Positions 46,138-57,388 of a DNA stretch of 64,000 bases are shown here, in pieces. The first letter of the stretch is position 1; each line of letters opens with the position of its first letter. The DNA comes from Gardnerella vaginalis (GTDB taxonomy: Bacteria; Actinomycetota; Actinomycetes; Actinomycetales; Bifidobacteriaceae): assembly GCF_001546485.1 (NCBI RefSeq), contig NZ_KQ956830.1, forward strand, positions 120,366 through 184,365, read 5' to 3'. A program made the translations under genes and the position numbers. The notes below the pieces were generated by a model. The model saw only the letters and a program-made list of their open reading frames with translations, was not told the origin of the DNA and made no database searches.

Positions 46138-47679
46138 ATGACTAATACTCAAGATTTAGTGAAGCTTTCTGCTGCTCAAATGGCTGCAGCAGTCAAAGCT
46201 AAAGAAGTTTCTAGTCGCGAACTTGTTGAAGCTCACTTGTCGGTCATTGAATCTGCAGAACCAGAAATTAAGGCGTTCTTGCAGGTGTCTGCAGATCAGG
46301 CTCTTGAGCAGGCAGATGCGTTTGATGCCAAGAATGCTAAGGGTGAAACTGAAGGTTTGCCTGAGTTAGCTGGTGTGCCAATTGCAATCAAGGACATGAT
46401 TGTCACTAAGGGCATTCCTACTACTGCAGCATCTAAGATTCTTGAAGGCTGGGTTCCGCCTTACGATGCTACTGTTATTGAAAAACTTAAGGCAGCTGGT
46501 ATGCCAATTCTCGGCAAGACTAATTTGGATGAGTTTGCTCAGGGTTCTTCCACTGAACATTCTGCTTATCAGACGACTTGCAACCCTTGGGATACTGAGC
46601 GCGTTCCAGGCGGCTCAGGTGGCGGTTCAGCAGCTGCTGTTGCCGCATTCGAAGCTCCTATTGCTTTGGGTACAGATACGGGCGGTTCTATTCGCCAGCC
46701 AGGTGCTCTAACTGGTACCGTTGGCGCAAAGCCAACTTACGGCGGCGTTAGCCGTTTTGGTGCAATTGCTATGGCAAGCTCCTTGGATCAGATTGGTCCT
46801 GTTTCTCGCACTGTTCTTGATTCTGCTTTATTGCAGGAAATTATTGGTGGTCATGATGAGCGCGATTCCACTTCTATTCCAGCTCCAGTTCCTCCAATGG
46901 CTCAAGCGGCTCGCGAAGGATCTCGCCGTGATTTGAAGGGCTTGAAAGTTGGTTTAGTTAAGGAGCTTAGTGGCGACGGATTCCAGCCAGGCGTTGAAGC
47001 ACGCTTTAATGAGGCTGTGCAGCTGCTTAAGGATATGGGTGCAGAGGTTACAGAAGTTTCCTGTCCTCATTTCCCGTACTCTTTGGCTGCATACTACATT
47101 ATTATGCCTTCAGAAGTAAGCTCCAACTTGGCTCGTTACGATGGTATGCGTTACGGTTTGCGCGTAATGCCACCAGCCGATAAGCCTCAGACAGCTGCGA
47201 ATATGATGGCTGCAACTCGTGAAGCTGGCTTCGGCGACGAAGTAAAGCGTCGTATTATTCTCGGCACTTACGCACTTTCCGCAGGTTATTACGATGCATG
47301 GTACGGTTCTGCTCAAAAGGTTCGTACGCTTATTATTCGCGATTTCGAAGAAGCGTTTAAGAAGGTAGATGTTCTCGTTTCTCCAACAAGCCCTACAACA
47401 GCATTTAAGTTTGGCGAAAAGATGAACGATCCGCTTTCCATGTACATGAATGATATTGCTACGATTCCTGCAAACATGGCTGGCGTTCCAGCTTTGAGCC
47501 TTCCAGCTGGCTTAAGCGACGATGGCCTGCCTGTTGGTATTCAGATTATTGCTCCGCAATGCCATGATGAAAAGATGTACAAGCCTGCAGCAGCGTTGGA
47601 AGCAGCGCTCGAAGAGCAGTGGGGCGGTCCAATTTGGAAGTCACTTAAAGCCGGCTGGCTCGATTCATTGGCTAAGTAA
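46138..47679 (+). CDS. gatA: Glutamyl/aspartyl-tRNA amidotransferase subunit A
   Basis: A 513-residue amidase-signature enzyme that releases ammonia from glutamine for GatB. The Ser-Ser-Lys centre is visible: Lys in [13 protein letters not shown], the signature [17 protein letters not shown] and the nucleophile Ser in [19 protein letters not shown] precedes the ATG by about 10 bases. The gap to gatC is 6 bases. Confidence 0.95.
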   Translation: MTNTQDLVKLSAAQMAAAVKAKEVSSRELVEAHLSVIESAEPEIKAFLQVSADQALEQADAFDAKNAKGETEGLPELAGVPIAIKDMIVTKGIPTTAASKILEGWVPPYDATVIEKLKAAGMPILGKTNLDEFAQGSSTEHSAYQTTCNPWDTERVPGGSGGGSAAAVAAFEAPIALGTDTGGSIRQPGALTGTVGAKPTYGGVSRFGAIAMASSLDQIGPVSRTVLDSALLQEIIGGHDERDSTSIPAPVPPMAQAAREGSRRDLKGLKVGLVKELSGDGFQPGVEARFNEAVQLLKDMGAEVTEVSCPHFPYSLAAYYIIMPSEVSSNLARYDGMRYGLRVMPPADKPQTAANMMAATREAGFGDEVKRRIILGTYALSAGYYDAWYGSAQKVRTLIIRDFEEAFKKVDVLVSPTSPTTAFKFGEKMNDPLSMYMNDIATIPANMAGVPALSLPAGLSDDGLPVGIQIIAPQCHDEKMYKPAAALEAALEEQWGGPIWKSLKAGWLDSLAK

Positions 47680-47711
47680 GGTTAAGTAAAGCTTAAGTAA
47701 GAAGGATTCTC

Positions 47712-49211
47712 ATGGCTGAAAAACTTATGAAATATGCCGATGCTGTGGAGCAGTTTGATCCAGTATTCGGTTTGGAAACTCACGTTGAGCTTTGCACTCG
47801 CACTAAGCTGTTCTGCCCAGCAGAAGTGTCGTTTGGTGGCGAGCCAAATACTCAGCTAACTCCTGTAAGTCTTGGTTTGCCAGGCTCTTTGCCAGTTGTG
47901 AATAAGACTGCAGTTGATTACGCTATTAAGCTCGGTTTGGCATTACATTGCGAGATTGCCGAGTGGAGCCAGTTCGCTCGTAAGAACTACTTCTACCCGG
48001 ATATGCCTCGCGATTACCAGATTTCCCAGTACGATAAGCCTACTAATGGCAATGGTTACTTGGATGTTGAGCTCGAAGATGGCACCGTGTTCCGTGTGCC
48101 GATTGAGCGCGCTCATATTGAGGATGATGCTGGTAAGAATACGCACGTTGGCGGTGCTGACGGTCGTATTGAGGGTGCGAACCATTCTTTGGTTGATTAC
48201 AATCGTGCAGGTGTGCCGCTTATTGAGATTGTAACTAAGCCAATCGAAGGTGCAGGTTCGCGTGCTCCAGAAATTGCTGGTGCTTATATGCGTGCTATTC
48301 GCGATATTGTTCGCGCTCTTAATATTTCCCACGCTCGCATGGAGCAGGGCAATATGCGCGCTGACGTAAACGTTTCGCTTCGTCGCAAGCCAACCGATCC
48401 ATTTGGTACGCGTTCCGAAACTAAGAATGTGAACACATTCCGCGGTATTGAAAAGACGCTGCAATATGAGATTCGTCGTCAGGCTGCTATTTTGAGCGAA
48501 GGCGGCGAGATTTTGCAGGAAACTCGTCACTGGGATGAAGCAACTCAAACCACTGCTGGCGGTCGTGTGAAGTCGGATGCTGACGATTACCGCTACTTCC
48601 CAGATCCAGATTTGGTTATGCTTCATATCACGAAAGAGCATATTGAGCGCATGAAGGCAGAGATGCCAGAAATGCCTCGCGAGCGTCGTAACCGTTTGCA
48701 AAGCGAATGGGGTATTAGCGATCTTGAAATGCGTGATATTTTGAACGCGGATGCTCTCGATTTAGTTGAAGAAACCGTTAAGGCTGGTGCAAGTGCTGCT
48801 GGTGCTAAGAAGTGGTGGCTTGGTGAGCTTGCTCGCGAAGCAAACACTCGTGGTGTGACTTTGGAAGAACTGCCTATTACTCCGCAAGACGTGGCTGAAG
48901 TTGAAAAGCTCATTGCAGACGGTAAGCTTAACGATAAACTTGCTAAGCAAACTGTTGCTTGCGTTTTGGCTGGTGAGGGCAAGCCTGATGAAGTTGTTAA
49001 TAAGCACGGATTCAAGGTTATGAACGACGATGGCGCTTTGGAAGCCGCTGTTGACGCTGCTCTTGCAGCTGATCCTGAAGTTGCAGAAAAGCTTAAGGCA
49101 GGCAATATGAAGCCGATGGGTGCAATTATTGGTGCTGTTATGCGCGCAACTAGAGGTCAGGCTGATGCTAAGGCTGTTACCAAGATCGTAATGGCAAAAA
49201 TTAAAAACTGA
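47712..49211 (+). CDS. gatB: Glutamyl/aspartyl-tRNA amidotransferase subunit B
   Basis: A 499-residue kinase/transamidase subunit that phosphorylates the misacylated tRNA. N-terminal [35 protein letters not shown] and [11 protein letters not shown] are family motifs; the helical and YqeY-like tail domains follow to the C-terminus. AAGAAGGA precedes the ATG. It is the last gene of the operon. Confidence 0.96.
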   Translation: MAEKLMKYADAVEQFDPVFGLETHVELCTRTKLFCPAEVSFGGEPNTQLTPVSLGLPGSLPVVNKTAVDYAIKLGLALHCEIAEWSQFARKNYFYPDMPRDYQISQYDKPTNGNGYLDVELEDGTVFRVPIERAHIEDDAGKNTHVGGADGRIEGANHSLVDYNRAGVPLIEIVTKPIEGAGSRAPEIAGAYMRAIRDIVRALNISHARMEQGNMRADVNVSLRRKPTDPFGTRSETKNVNTFRGIEKTLQYEIRRQAAILSEGGEILQETRHWDEATQTTAGGRVKSDADDYRYFPDPDLVMLHITKEHIERMKAEMPEMPRERRNRLQSEWGISDLEMRDILNADALDLVEETVKAGASAAGAKKWWLGELAREANTRGVTLEELPITPQDVAEVEKLIADGKLNDKLAKQTVACVLAGEGKPDEVVNKHGFKVMNDDGALEAAVDAALAADPEVAEKLKAGNMKPMGAIIGAVMRATRGQADAKAVTKIVMAKIKN

Positions 49212-49431
49212 AAACAATAGCATCAAAAGTGTTGTTGCTATGCACAAAAGATGCGATTGATGCATAAAAGTAAGTGCTGCGTGCTTGCTGCAAGAGCAAA
49301 TTGAGTTTGTTATGCGGCAGGTGCGCAGAATTTACTTTTGAATGGCACTTCTGTGTGCCTTCTCCTTTGTAGATTACCATATATTATGCGAGTGGGTTTG
49401 GTGCCCAAAGGCGCAATGCAAGTAGGTGAGT

Positions 49432-50349
49432 ATGCAACAAACCAGTGACGGTGTGAACAACTCTCGTGAGTTACCAAAATCGATAATAATTCCTCCAATT
49501 CGTGGTGAAATGGCAAAGCTGCGTCCTGCAACTTGCGATGATTTGCAACGAATGGATGAACTGTGTGCCTTCGATAAAGCATCGGTTATTACCGGTAAAG
49601 ATTCTCAGTCAGAGCGAGCAATGGTGCATGCTTGGGTTGAGCGTTCAGTTCAATGGTCTCATGATGGTTTTAGCGACAGTAAATTATCTGAATTATGTCG
49701 TTTTGCTGGTGATGTGCAATCTCGTCCTACCATTGCCTGGGCAATTGTGCCAGACATGTTAGATGATGTTGAGAATACTTTTGGTGCCATTATTGGCATG
49801 ATTTTTTTGATTGATATTGATGGATGGTCGCGTTCTGCGCGTATTCAAGTTGTGCTTGGTAAGGATTATCGAGGACGTGGATATTCTAGGGACGCTATGC
49901 CTAGAGTAATGACTTATGGCTTTGCATCAGAGCCAGCAGGTCTTGGATTACATCGTATTTGGGTTGGTGTTCCTGCGACTAATACGCGTTCACTTTCTGT
50001 ATACCAGTCTCTTGGTTTTATGAAAACTGGCACTGCGCGCGATGCTTTATGGGATGCTCAAAACCAGAAATACCAAGATTTTGTAGTTATGGATACGCTT
50101 GTCGATGAGTATGATGCCATCCGTTCACTCGATGCTTTTGGATTACACGTGATTGAAGAAAATCCTGGTGTTGTTGAAGCATTGAGTGCTCATGAACATT
50201 CGGTGGCTATACCTGTGCGCCGTGATAATCTTGATGATGCGTGGCCATATAATACGAGTACTGCGGAAGGAACTTCTTCAAAGCGAGCGTGGTGGCGTAT
50301 TATAGGACGCGGTCGCAAACGTAATGTTAATACGGAAGGGAAGCAATGA
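49432..50349 (+). CDS. GNAT family N-acetyltransferase
   Basis: About 305 residues. The acetyl-CoA binding segment is RIQVVLGKDYRGRGYSRDAM (motif A) with the N-x3-S-x3-Y motif TNTRSLSVYQSLGF, as in RimJ/RimL-type protein or spermidine acetyltransferases. A C-terminal tail of about 85 residues ending in basic RGRKRNVN is unassigned. The ATG at 49432 follows GTAGGTGAGT; a GTG at 49426 is possible. It overlaps the DUF2469 gene by 4 bases, so the two are co-translated. Confidence 0.82.
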   Translation: MQQTSDGVNNSRELPKSIIIPPIRGEMAKLRPATCDDLQRMDELCAFDKASVITGKDSQSERAMVHAWVERSVQWSHDGFSDSKLSELCRFAGDVQSRPTIAWAIVPDMLDDVENTFGAIIGMIFLIDIDGWSRSARIQVVLGKDYRGRGYSRDAMPRVMTYGFASEPAGLGLHRIWVGVPATNTRSLSVYQSLGFMKTGTARDALWDAQNQKYQDFVVMDTLVDEYDAIRSLDAFGLHVIEENPGVVEALSAHEHSVAIPVRRDNLDDAWPYNTSTAEGTSSKRAWWRIIGRGRKRNVNTEGKQ

Positions 50350-50660
50350 GCGCCGAAGATCTCGACAACTATGAAACTGATGCCGAACTTGCGTTATATA
50401 AAGAATATCGTGATGTTATTAAACTTTTTACGTACGTTGTAGAAACAGAACGACGATTTTATCTAGCTAATAAAGTTGATTTTAATGTTCGTTCTGCAGG
50501 TCAAGATGTGTATTTTGATGTGCAGCTTACTGACGCTTGGGTCTGGGATGTGTATAGACCTTCGCGTTTTGTTAAAAATGTTCGCATTGTAACTTTTAAG
50601 GATGTCAATGTTGAAGAAGTGCAGAAAACAGATATTGATATTCCTGAGTCTATCGCGTGA
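50346..50660 (+). CDS. DUF2469 family protein
   Basis: 104 residues beginning MSAEDLDNYETDAELALYKE, the start of the highly conserved actinobacterial DUF2469 family. YVVETERRFYLANKVDF, DAWVWDVYRPSRFVKNVRIV and TFKDVNVEE are diagnostic. The function is not established; in other actinobacteria the gene lies near protein-export and ribosome-related genes. ATGA overlap with the acetyltransferase gene. Confidence 0.9.
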   Translation: MSAEDLDNYETDAELALYKEYRDVIKLFTYVVETERRFYLANKVDFNVRSAGQDVYFDVQLTDAWVWDVYRPSRFVKNVRIVTFKDVNVEEVQKTDIDIPESIA

Positions 50661-50751
50661 TGCGCGTATGCTTAGTAAGGATATATAGAGATTTTACTTA
50701 ACATTGCAAAGTGTTTTAGTAAAAATTGATGTATGAAAATATGGAGGACAA

Positions 50752-52371
50752 GTGACGGATACACAATCCCCAAAGGAATCTGTGGTAATTATTGGTGGCG
50801 GTCCGGCAGGGTTGACGGCGGCCTGGGAACTCGTTAAAAATGGCGGATCTGAGCACTATGACGTAACAGTGCTTGAGGCTACACGTGAATTTGGTGGAAT
50901 CTCACGTACAGTGAGGTATAACGGTAATCGTATGGATATTGGCGGTCACCGCTTCTTCTCGAAAGATGATCGTATTATGCAGTGGTGGCGAGATATGCTC
51001 CCATTGCAAGGTGCGCCTTCTTATGATGACAAAAAGCTTGGGCGTCATCACGATTTAGAAGCTGGCGGTCCTGATCCTGAAGTTGAAGACGAGGTGATGT
51101 TGAAGCGTCACCGTGTCTCGCGTATTTTCTGGAATCATCATTTCTTTGATTACCCGATTTCTCTTTCTGCAGCAACCTTGCGATCTATGGGCTTTATGTT
51201 GACCATGAAAGTTGGCTTTAGTTATTTATGGTCAATGATTCATAAGCTTCCAGAAACGAATCTTGAAAACTTCTATATTAATCGTTTCGGCAAGAAATTG
51301 TATTCTATGTTCTTTGAGGGGTACACTGAAAAGCTTTGGGGTCGCCATCCAAGTCAGATTTCTGCTGATTGGGGTGCTCAACGTGTTAAAGGTTTAAGCA
51401 TTGTAGAAGTGCTGAAGAATGCATTTTCTAAGTTGATGCCTAAGAAGAATGGTAAGAAGAAGGAAGTAGAGACTTCTTTAATTGAGGAATTCTGGTATCC
51501 AAAACTTGGTCCAGGACAGTTGTGGGAAACGGTTGAGCGTCGCTGCCGTGAAAATGGTGCAACTGTGTGCGTGGGAACTAAAGTAGTTGCTATTAAGCAA
51601 GCTGAAGGTAAAATTGCCAGCGTTATTATCGAGGATGTTCATGGTGAACGTTCTGAGTTGCATGCTGATCAATTCATATCTTCTATGCCAATTAAGGATT
51701 TAGTTGCTGCCCTTGAACAAGGCGCTGATGGTGACGCAAATGTTGAGGTTCCAGCTGAAATGCAGCGTGTGGCTCAAGGTTTGCCTTATCGTGACTTTGT
51801 TACAGTTGGTTTGCTCGTTAAACGTATGCGTTTGCGTAATACTACAACTATTCCAACACTTGGTAATCCACCAATCGTTCCGGATTGTTGGATTTATGTG
51901 CAAGATCCGGGCTATAAGGTTGGTCGTTTACAAATTTTCAACAACTGGAGCCCATATCTTGTTAAGGATGTTGACAACACTGTTTGGATTGGTCTTGAGT
52001 ACTTCTGTGAAGAGGGCGACGACTTCTGGAATATGAGTGATGAAGAAGCCCGCAAGATGGCAATTGATGAATTGACTCGTATGCAAGTTATCGATGGTGA
52101 GTCCGATGTTTTGGATGCGCATCGTGAGCGAGTGCCAAAAGCCTATCCAGCGTACTTTGATACATATGCACAAATGCCTGAACTTATTAAGTATTTAGAT
52201 AGTTTTGGTAATTTGTATTGTGTTGGTCGTAATGGTCAGCATCGTTACAATAATCAAGATCATTCCATGGCAACCGCAATCGAAGCGGTGGAAGACATTC
52301 GTACTGGTGAAACTTCTAAAGATAATGTGTGGTCTGTGAATACTGAAAAGTCTTATCACGAAAAGAAATAG
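50752..52371 (+). CDS. FAD-dependent NAD(P)/FAD oxidoreductase (amine oxidase/UDP-galactopyranose mutase-like)
   Basis: A 539-residue flavoprotein with the dinucleotide motif [17 protein letters not shown], the flavin GG-doublet region [20 protein letters not shown] and C-terminal [18 protein letters not shown]. It resembles protoporphyrinogen-oxidase-type proteins found in cell-surface polysaccharide loci. Substrate unknown. It starts with GTG, supported by GGAGG 4 bases upstream. Confidence 0.82.
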   Translation: MTDTQSPKESVVIIGGGPAGLTAAWELVKNGGSEHYDVTVLEATREFGGISRTVRYNGNRMDIGGHRFFSKDDRIMQWWRDMLPLQGAPSYDDKKLGRHHDLEAGGPDPEVEDEVMLKRHRVSRIFWNHHFFDYPISLSAATLRSMGFMLTMKVGFSYLWSMIHKLPETNLENFYINRFGKKLYSMFFEGYTEKLWGRHPSQISADWGAQRVKGLSIVEVLKNAFSKLMPKKNGKKKEVETSLIEEFWYPKLGPGQLWETVERRCRENGATVCVGTKVVAIKQAEGKIASVIIEDVHGERSELHADQFISSMPIKDLVAALEQGADGDANVEVPAEMQRVAQGLPYRDFVTVGLLVKRMRLRNTTTIPTLGNPPIVPDCWIYVQDPGYKVGRLQIFNNWSPYLVKDVDNTVWIGLEYFCEEGDDFWNMSDEEARKMAIDELTRMQVIDGESDVLDAHRERVPKAYPAYFDTYAQMPELIKYLDSFGNLYCVGRNGQHRYNNQDHSMATAIEAVEDIRTGETSKDNVWSVNTEKSYHEKK

Positions 52372-52435
52372 TAAGTATTTATATGCGCTAACTTTTGTTT
52401 AAATGAGCGCATAATTTGTAGCATTAAGTAAGAAG

Positions 52436-52473
52436 GCGTCAATAATGGTGGCATTGTTCATCATTATTGACGC
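52436..52473 (+). terminator. Terminator after the FAD oxidoreductase gene
   Basis: A 12-bp perfect stem GCGTCAATAATG/CATTATTGACGC with a 14-base loop, then a T-rich stretch. Confidence 0.78.
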
Positions 52474-52687
52474 TATTTATTTAAATATTTAACTTATAAT
52501 CTAAAAAATATTAAACTTATGGCGCGTCGTGTCGTATAGCGTCGTTGAGCTGTAGTAGCATACATACTGTTTGTTGTTATGTACATTGTTATGTAATAAT
52601 GACGAGTTCGTGACGGATTTTTCCGTAATCTTCCATGTAAAGGCTTGCCGGTATTCTATTCCGCGCGAGTTAAGGAAAGGTAAAATT

Positions 52688-54586
52688 GTGGCAACAGGCC
52701 AGAATCTTGAAAAAATGAAGCTTTCAGAATTGAAGGATCTTGCAAAGCAAATGGGTTTGCGCGGTACGTCGACGATGCGCAAACCTGAATTGTTAGCTAC
52801 ATTAACAGCTGCGCGCAATGGGGGAGAAGCGCCTGCTGGAGTGAGTGTTCGTATTCCTCGCAATAGCGCGAATACTAATAAAGCTGCAGATGTGCTTGTG
52901 GAAAATGAAGACGTTCAGGCATCGAACGATGAGGACTTAGAAGCTTTGGAGACGTTAGTTCCAAATGCTACTTCGGAGCGTCGCTATCGTGATGAAGCAG
53001 ATTTTGGTGCAAAAAATTATAGACGTGACAACAATCGCGGCAATACATTCCAGCGTCGTCATAATGCAGATGAACGTGATAATCGTGATCGTCGACAAGA
53101 AAGCATGGATTCGCGTAATTTAGATCAGATTTTAGCAACTTTGCCAGGTGATGAGGCTCGTGCTGATACTGAGTCGCGTCGTCAACGTGGCTCTTCCCGT
53201 GATTATGATCACGAAGATCAAGCCAATCGCGCAGATCGTTTCCAACGTCGTATGCGTGGTCGTTCTCGTGATTATGATGATACGCGTGCAGATTATGCTG
53301 AGCGTACTGACCGTATGAGCCGTGACGAGCGAGATGAACGTCGTACAGATTGTAGTGAGCGTAATGAGCGTATGAGTCGCGAAGAACGCGATTCGAGAGA
53401 ATCACGACGTGAAGAAATTCAGGAAGAATTAGTTCCAGTAGCAGGTATTGTTGACGTATTAGAATCATATGCATTTATTCGCACGTCCGGCTACTTGCCT
53501 GGTCCTAATGATGTCTATGTTTCAATGAGTCAAATTAAAAAATATGGCTTGCGTAAAGGTGATGCTGTACAAGGTTCCATTCGTGCTCCTCGTGAGGGAG
53601 ATCGTAGAAATCAGCGTCAAAAATTCGTGCCTTTGCAAGCAATTGACAGCATTAATGGCATGAGCGTAGAGGAATCGCAGTCTCGCCCTCAATTTGCAAA
53701 ATTGACGCCACTATATCCGCAAGAACGATTGAAGCAAGAAACTACTGCTAATCGCATGTTAGGCCGTGTGATTGATTTGATTGCTCCAATCGGTAAGGGT
53801 CAGCGTGGTTTGATTGTGTCGCCGCCGAAAGCCGGTAAGACGATTACACTGCAAAATATTGCTAACGCTATTACAACTAACAATCCTGAAGTGCATCTTA
53901 TGGTAGTTCTGGTAGACGAGCGTCCAGAAGAAGTTACTGATATGGAACGTACTGTGCAGGGTGAAGTTATTTCTTCTACTTTTGATCGCCCAGCTTCTGA
54001 CCATACTACGGTTGCTGAGCTTGCTATAGAGCGTGCCAAGCGTTTGGTAGAACTTGGACAGGATGTTGTTGTCTTACTGGATTCGATGACCCGTTTGGCG
54101 CGTGCCTATAACATTGCTGCGCCTACTTCCGGCCGTATTCTTTCTGGTGGTGTGGATGCTCAAGCATTGTATCCTCCGAAGAAGTTCTTCGGAGCTGCTC
54201 GAAATATTGAAGATGGTGGTTCTTTGACGATTATTTCTTCAGCATTGGTAGAAACTGGTTCCAAGATGGATGAAGTAATCTTTGAAGAATTTAAGGGCAC
54301 TGGCAATATGGAACTGCGTTTGAGTCGTGATTTGGCTGATAAGCGTCTCTTCCCAGCGGTGGATATTAATGCTTCGGGTACTCGTCGTGAAGAATTAATT
54401 ACGCCAGCTGCTGATTTGCCGGTTATTTATCGTTTGCGTCGCCTCTTTGGTGGTCTTGAAGCAGAGCAAGCATATCAGACTTTGATTCCACGATTGAAGA
54501 AAACTGCTTCAAATCGTGATTTCTTAGCTGCAATAATTCAACAAACTAATGGTGCTGCTAATACTTCATCATCAACTATTGCTTAG
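52688..54586 (+). CDS. rho: Transcription termination factor Rho
   Basis: A 632-residue hexameric RNA helicase. The Rho_N segment is [20 protein letters not shown] long Arg/Asp-rich insert follows (about 80-240), a feature of actinobacterial Rho. The primary RNA-binding domain contains [19 protein letters not shown], and the motor has P-loop [21 protein letters not shown] and the Q/R-loop region. GTG 52688 is chosen because AAGGAAAGG precedes it and [11 protein letters not shown] starts the conserved part; the frame is open from 52571. The leader before it may serve autoregulation. Confidence 0.95.
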   Translation: MATGQNLEKMKLSELKDLAKQMGLRGTSTMRKPELLATLTAARNGGEAPAGVSVRIPRNSANTNKAADVLVENEDVQASNDEDLEALETLVPNATSERRYRDEADFGAKNYRRDNNRGNTFQRRHNADERDNRDRRQESMDSRNLDQILATLPGDEARADTESRRQRGSSRDYDHEDQANRADRFQRRMRGRSRDYDDTRADYAERTDRMSRDERDERRTDCSERNERMSREERDSRESRREEIQEELVPVAGIVDVLESYAFIRTSGYLPGPNDVYVSMSQIKKYGLRKGDAVQGSIRAPREGDRRNQRQKFVPLQAIDSINGMSVEESQSRPQFAKLTPLYPQERLKQETTANRMLGRVIDLIAPIGKGQRGLIVSPPKAGKTITLQNIANAITTNNPEVHLMVVLVDERPEEVTDMERTVQGEVISSTFDRPASDHTTVAELAIERAKRLVELGQDVVVLLDSMTRLARAYNIAAPTSGRILSGGVDAQALYPPKKFFGAARNIEDGGSLTIISSALVETGSKMDEVIFEEFKGTGNMELRLSRDLADKRLFPAVDINASGTRREELITPAADLPVIYRLRRLFGGLEAEQAYQTLIPRLKKTASNRDFLAAIIQQTNGAANTSSSTIA

Positions 54587-54599
54587 TGAATGAGTAAAT

Positions 54600-54636
54600 A
54601 ATTGCCCCCAGTGCGTGCGTTGGGGGCAATTATTTG
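54600..54636. terminator. Terminator between rho and the aminotransferase gene
   Basis: An 11-bp perfect stem (54600-54610 with 54621-54631) with GCCCCC core, followed by ATTTG on the plus strand; it lies between convergent genes. Confidence 0.85.
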
Positions 54637-54668
54637 TGTAATACAACGTAATACAAATTATTGAGTTA

Positions 54669-55883
54669 CTAATTACTATTTGCGGCTTGGGCTGCTTGGT
54701 GCACTTCAGCAAAACGCCGCATTCTTTCTACTCCTTCGCGTAATTCTTCTGCTTTGCCTGCGTAAGAGAGTCGCACAAATCCGCTTCCTTCTGCGCCAAA
54801 TGCTTCACCAGGAACAACAGCAACTTTTTCTTCTTCCAAAAGTTTTCTACTAAATTCTTCAGAAGTTAATCCAGTAGGTCGTATGTCAACAAAAACATAA
54901 AATGCTCCTTGTGGTTCAATAAGGCGCACAGCTTTACAATCTGCCAGTACTTCCAAAACTAAACTGCGCTTTGTACGATATTCTTCGCGCATTTCGCGCA
55001 CATGATTTTGCGGTCCAGTGAGCGCTGCAATTGCGCCGTATTGTGCAGTGGAGTTTACAGATGAGTGCATCATTTCTGCAATTTTGCTGGTTTGCTCAAT
55101 AATATTGCTTGGTGCTAGCAGATAGCCAATGCGCCAACCAGTCATTGCATAAGTTTTTGATAAACTCTCTACAATAATAGTGCGATTTTTCATACCTTCG
55201 ACAGCTGCAATAGAGGGTGCTACCGCTTCGCCAATTGGTTCGGATTCGGGGCTGCTTGCGAATACAAACGGATGATAAACTTCGTCGGAAATTACCCACA
55301 AATCAAATTCTTGGCATACTTTTGCTACTTCTGCGAGTTCTTCTGCACTAGTAACAGCGCCTGTTGGGTTGCATGGTGAGTTGATAATGATTGCGCGAGT
55401 ATGTGGGGTAATTGCCTTGCGAATTTCGTTTGCATTAATATGCATGCCATGCTCTGGTTGTAAGGCAACTGTGACAGGTGTAGCGTCGCACATTAATACT
55501 TCTGCGTCGTAAGAAGTGAAATATGGTGATGGAATAATAACTTCATCGCCTGGATCCACTACAGCTTTAATAGCTAAATATAAACCAATGGTTGCGCCAT
55601 CAACGGCTTGGATTTCAGAATTTGCGTCATACGTTAAACCTTTTACGCGTTGTGTATAGCAGGCAGCAGCATTACGAAATTCCGGTATTCCTAACACGTC
55701 TGTATATTTTGTTTTGCCTGCACGCAGAGATTCGCATGCTGCGTCAACAATGTGTGAAGAAGCAGTTTCCCCTGGTTCGCCTAGACATAACGAAATGGCA
55801 TCAGGTATTTGTTCTACGCGGTCAAATACGTCTCGAATACCTGAGCGAGGTATCGAGGTTGCGTGTTTTGCTACGGCAACCAT
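54669..55883 (-). CDS. PLP-dependent aminotransferase class I/II
   Basis: A 404-residue fold-type I aminotransferase, probably for aromatic amino acids, aspartate or alanine. INSPCNPTGAV, DEVYHPFVF and the PLP-Lys motif ESLSKTYAMTGWRIGY are intact, with FVRLSYA near the C-terminus. GGAGC precedes the ATG. It is divergent from an Lrp-type regulator and a chorismate mutase, which supports a role in amino acid metabolism under Lrp control (inference). Confidence 0.88.
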   Translation of the reverse strand: MVAVAKHATSIPRSGIRDVFDRVEQIPDAISLCLGEPGETASSHIVDAACESLRAGKTKYTDVLGIPEFRNAAACYTQRVKGLTYDANSEIQAVDGATIGLYLAIKAVVDPGDEVIIPSPYFTSYDAEVLMCDATPVTVALQPEHGMHINANEIRKAITPHTRAIIINSPCNPTGAVTSAEELAEVAKVCQEFDLWVISDEVYHPFVFASSPESEPIGEAVAPSIAAVEGMKNRTIIVESLSKTYAMTGWRIGYLLAPSNIIEQTSKIAEMMHSSVNSTAQYGAIAALTGPQNHVREMREEYRTKRSLVLEVLADCKAVRLIEPQGAFYVFVDIRPTGLTSEEFSRKLLEEEKVAVVPGEAFGAEGSGFVRLSYAGKAEELREGVERMRRFAEVHQAAQAANSN

Positions 55884-55902
55884 ATTGTGCTCCTTCTGTA
55901 AT

Positions 55903-55998
55903 AGTTAATTGTTGATTTTTATGAAGATGATTACAGTTAATTGTTGGTATTATAGGCTTTGTTTGCATCTTTTATGTTGATTATGAAATATAATACCA
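55903..55998. promoter_or_regulatory. Repeats in the aminotransferase/lrp control region
   Basis: The 12-mer AGTTAATTGTTG occurs at 55903-55914 and 55935-55946 (32-base spacing). TGGTATTATA (55945-55954) and TATAATACCA (55989-55998) form a perfect 10-bp inverted repeat, so each strand has a TATAAT -10 box. This fits divergent promoters with regulator sites, possibly for the Lrp protein. The remaining sequence to 56437 is AT-rich with no credible gene. Confidence 0.5.
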
Positions 55999-56437
55999 GT
56001 ACTGCTTACAAGAGTATGCTCATATGCTAATCATACATAATTAAAAATGATTGTTTGCAAATACTAGGTAGGCAACAAGAGTCAAGCAATCAAGCATTAA
56101 GGAACAATATTTTCTGTATACGAAGTTTCAATAGTGATTATTTTTGCAAAAATCTTAATAAAATAGAATGTGAAAATTTTCTTGTATATCGCACAATTTT
56201 TCTCAATCTTTCTTATGAAGAAACTATATTTCCTGTGCAAACCTGGAAAAATAGGGTAAAATCTTCACAAATTTATTGTTTCATGTGTTCGTTATTTGTC
56301 GTAGAAACTTTATTTTTTGTATAACTTTGTTCTTTTTCTGTAAAAAATACGGTACTATGGGAGTGACTGCAAGGTGGCGCTAGCTTAGATTCATTTATAG
56401 ATTCTCAATTCAGCGTCGATGGGAGAATGGAGGACGT

Positions 56438-56899
56438 ATGACCGGAAATCCTCATAAATCTGAAGTTAACATGGTGATGGATTCAACTGACGGAATTATC
56501 GTAGATATTCTCGAACATGATGGTCGTGCAACATTAACGCGTTTAGCAAAAGCATCAGGTCTGTCTGTTTCCGCGGTACAATCGCGTGTGCAGAAGCTTG
56601 AGCGTAAAGGTATTATCACTGGTTATCGTGCATTGATTGATTACGAGCGTCGTGGTTTACCGGTAAGTGCTTTTGTGTCAGTTACGCCGCTTGATTTTGG
56701 TCAAGAGGCAACGATTCCTACAAAACTGCGTGACATACCGGGGATTGAAGCATGTTATTCGATTACTGGTAGTCCGAGTTTTATGTTGGTAGTGCGTGTA
56801 GCAACTCCAAGTAAGCTAGAAGAACTTATTAACACAATTCACCGTATTGTGCCAGTGAGTACCGAAACTACTATGGTCTTGCAAACGTATTTCGATTAA
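56438..56899 (+). CDS. Lrp/AsnC family transcriptional regulator
   Basis: 153 residues. The N-terminal winged helix-turn-helix is GRATLTRLAKASGLSVSAVQSRVQKLERKG. The C-terminal RAM ligand-binding domain includes IPGIEACYSITGSPSFMLVVRVA. It likely senses an amino acid. GGAGG lies 4 bases before the ATG. It is divergent from the aminotransferase and 7 bases upstream of the chorismate mutase gene. Confidence 0.92.
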   Translation: MTGNPHKSEVNMVMDSTDGIIVDILEHDGRATLTRLAKASGLSVSAVQSRVQKLERKGIITGYRALIDYERRGLPVSAFVSVTPLDFGQEATIPTKLRDIPGIEACYSITGSPSFMLVVRVATPSKLEELINTIHRIVPVSTETTMVLQTYFD

Positions 56900-56906
56900 T
56901 TATAAT

Positions 56907-57251
56907 ATGTGTGATTTTTCTGAAACAACGATTGACGCTCGCGATAATTCGTCAAATACATGCTGCAAAGATGCTGCAGAAAAGATTATTGCGTTGCGTC
57001 AATCGATTGATAATATTGATGGTGCTGTTGTTGCACTGTTAGCTGAGCGCTTTAAAATTACCCAACGCATTGGTGAGATTAAAGCTCAAGCTGGTTTTGC
57101 TCCTGCGGATACTCGCCGTGAGCATACGCAGGTGAATCGGCTGCTAGACCTTGCAAAAACAGCCGGATTAGATGCTTCGATTGCCGTGCAATATCACGAA
57201 TTTGTCGTTACAGAAGCCAAAAAACGTCATAAGCTGTTGAATCAAAATTAG
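56907..57251 (+). CDS. Chorismate mutase (AroQ type)
   Basis: 114 residues with the all-helical AroQ fold. LRQSIDNIDGAVVALLAERF (catalytic Arg), KITQRIGEIKAQAG (catalytic Lys) and the DTRREHTQVNRLL helix are visible. It rearranges chorismate to prephenate, feeding Phe/Tyr synthesis. The position behind an Lrp regulator and opposite an aminotransferase fits an aromatic amino acid unit. The first 22 residues, with three Cys, are not family-typical. Confidence 0.88.
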   Translation: MCDFSETTIDARDNSSNTCCKDAAEKIIALRQSIDNIDGAVVALLAERFKITQRIGEIKAQAGFAPADTRREHTQVNRLLDLAKTAGLDASIAVQYHEFVVTEAKKRHKLLNQN

Positions 57252-57388
57252 ACTTACTGTGGCGCGCATATCGCTGTAGCTTATGTTGTGTCGTATATTT
57301 GTGCATGCGCTGTGCGTGTGCGCTACGTATATGTAACGTTTTTGTGCATATATTGGCACTGTGGAGCATAAAGGCGGATAATACAAGT

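Noticed and set aside
56055..56324. 89-codon frame between the aminotransferase and lrp genes
   Set aside because: Non-ATG start without a ribosome binding site, AT-driven composition and no recognisable domain.
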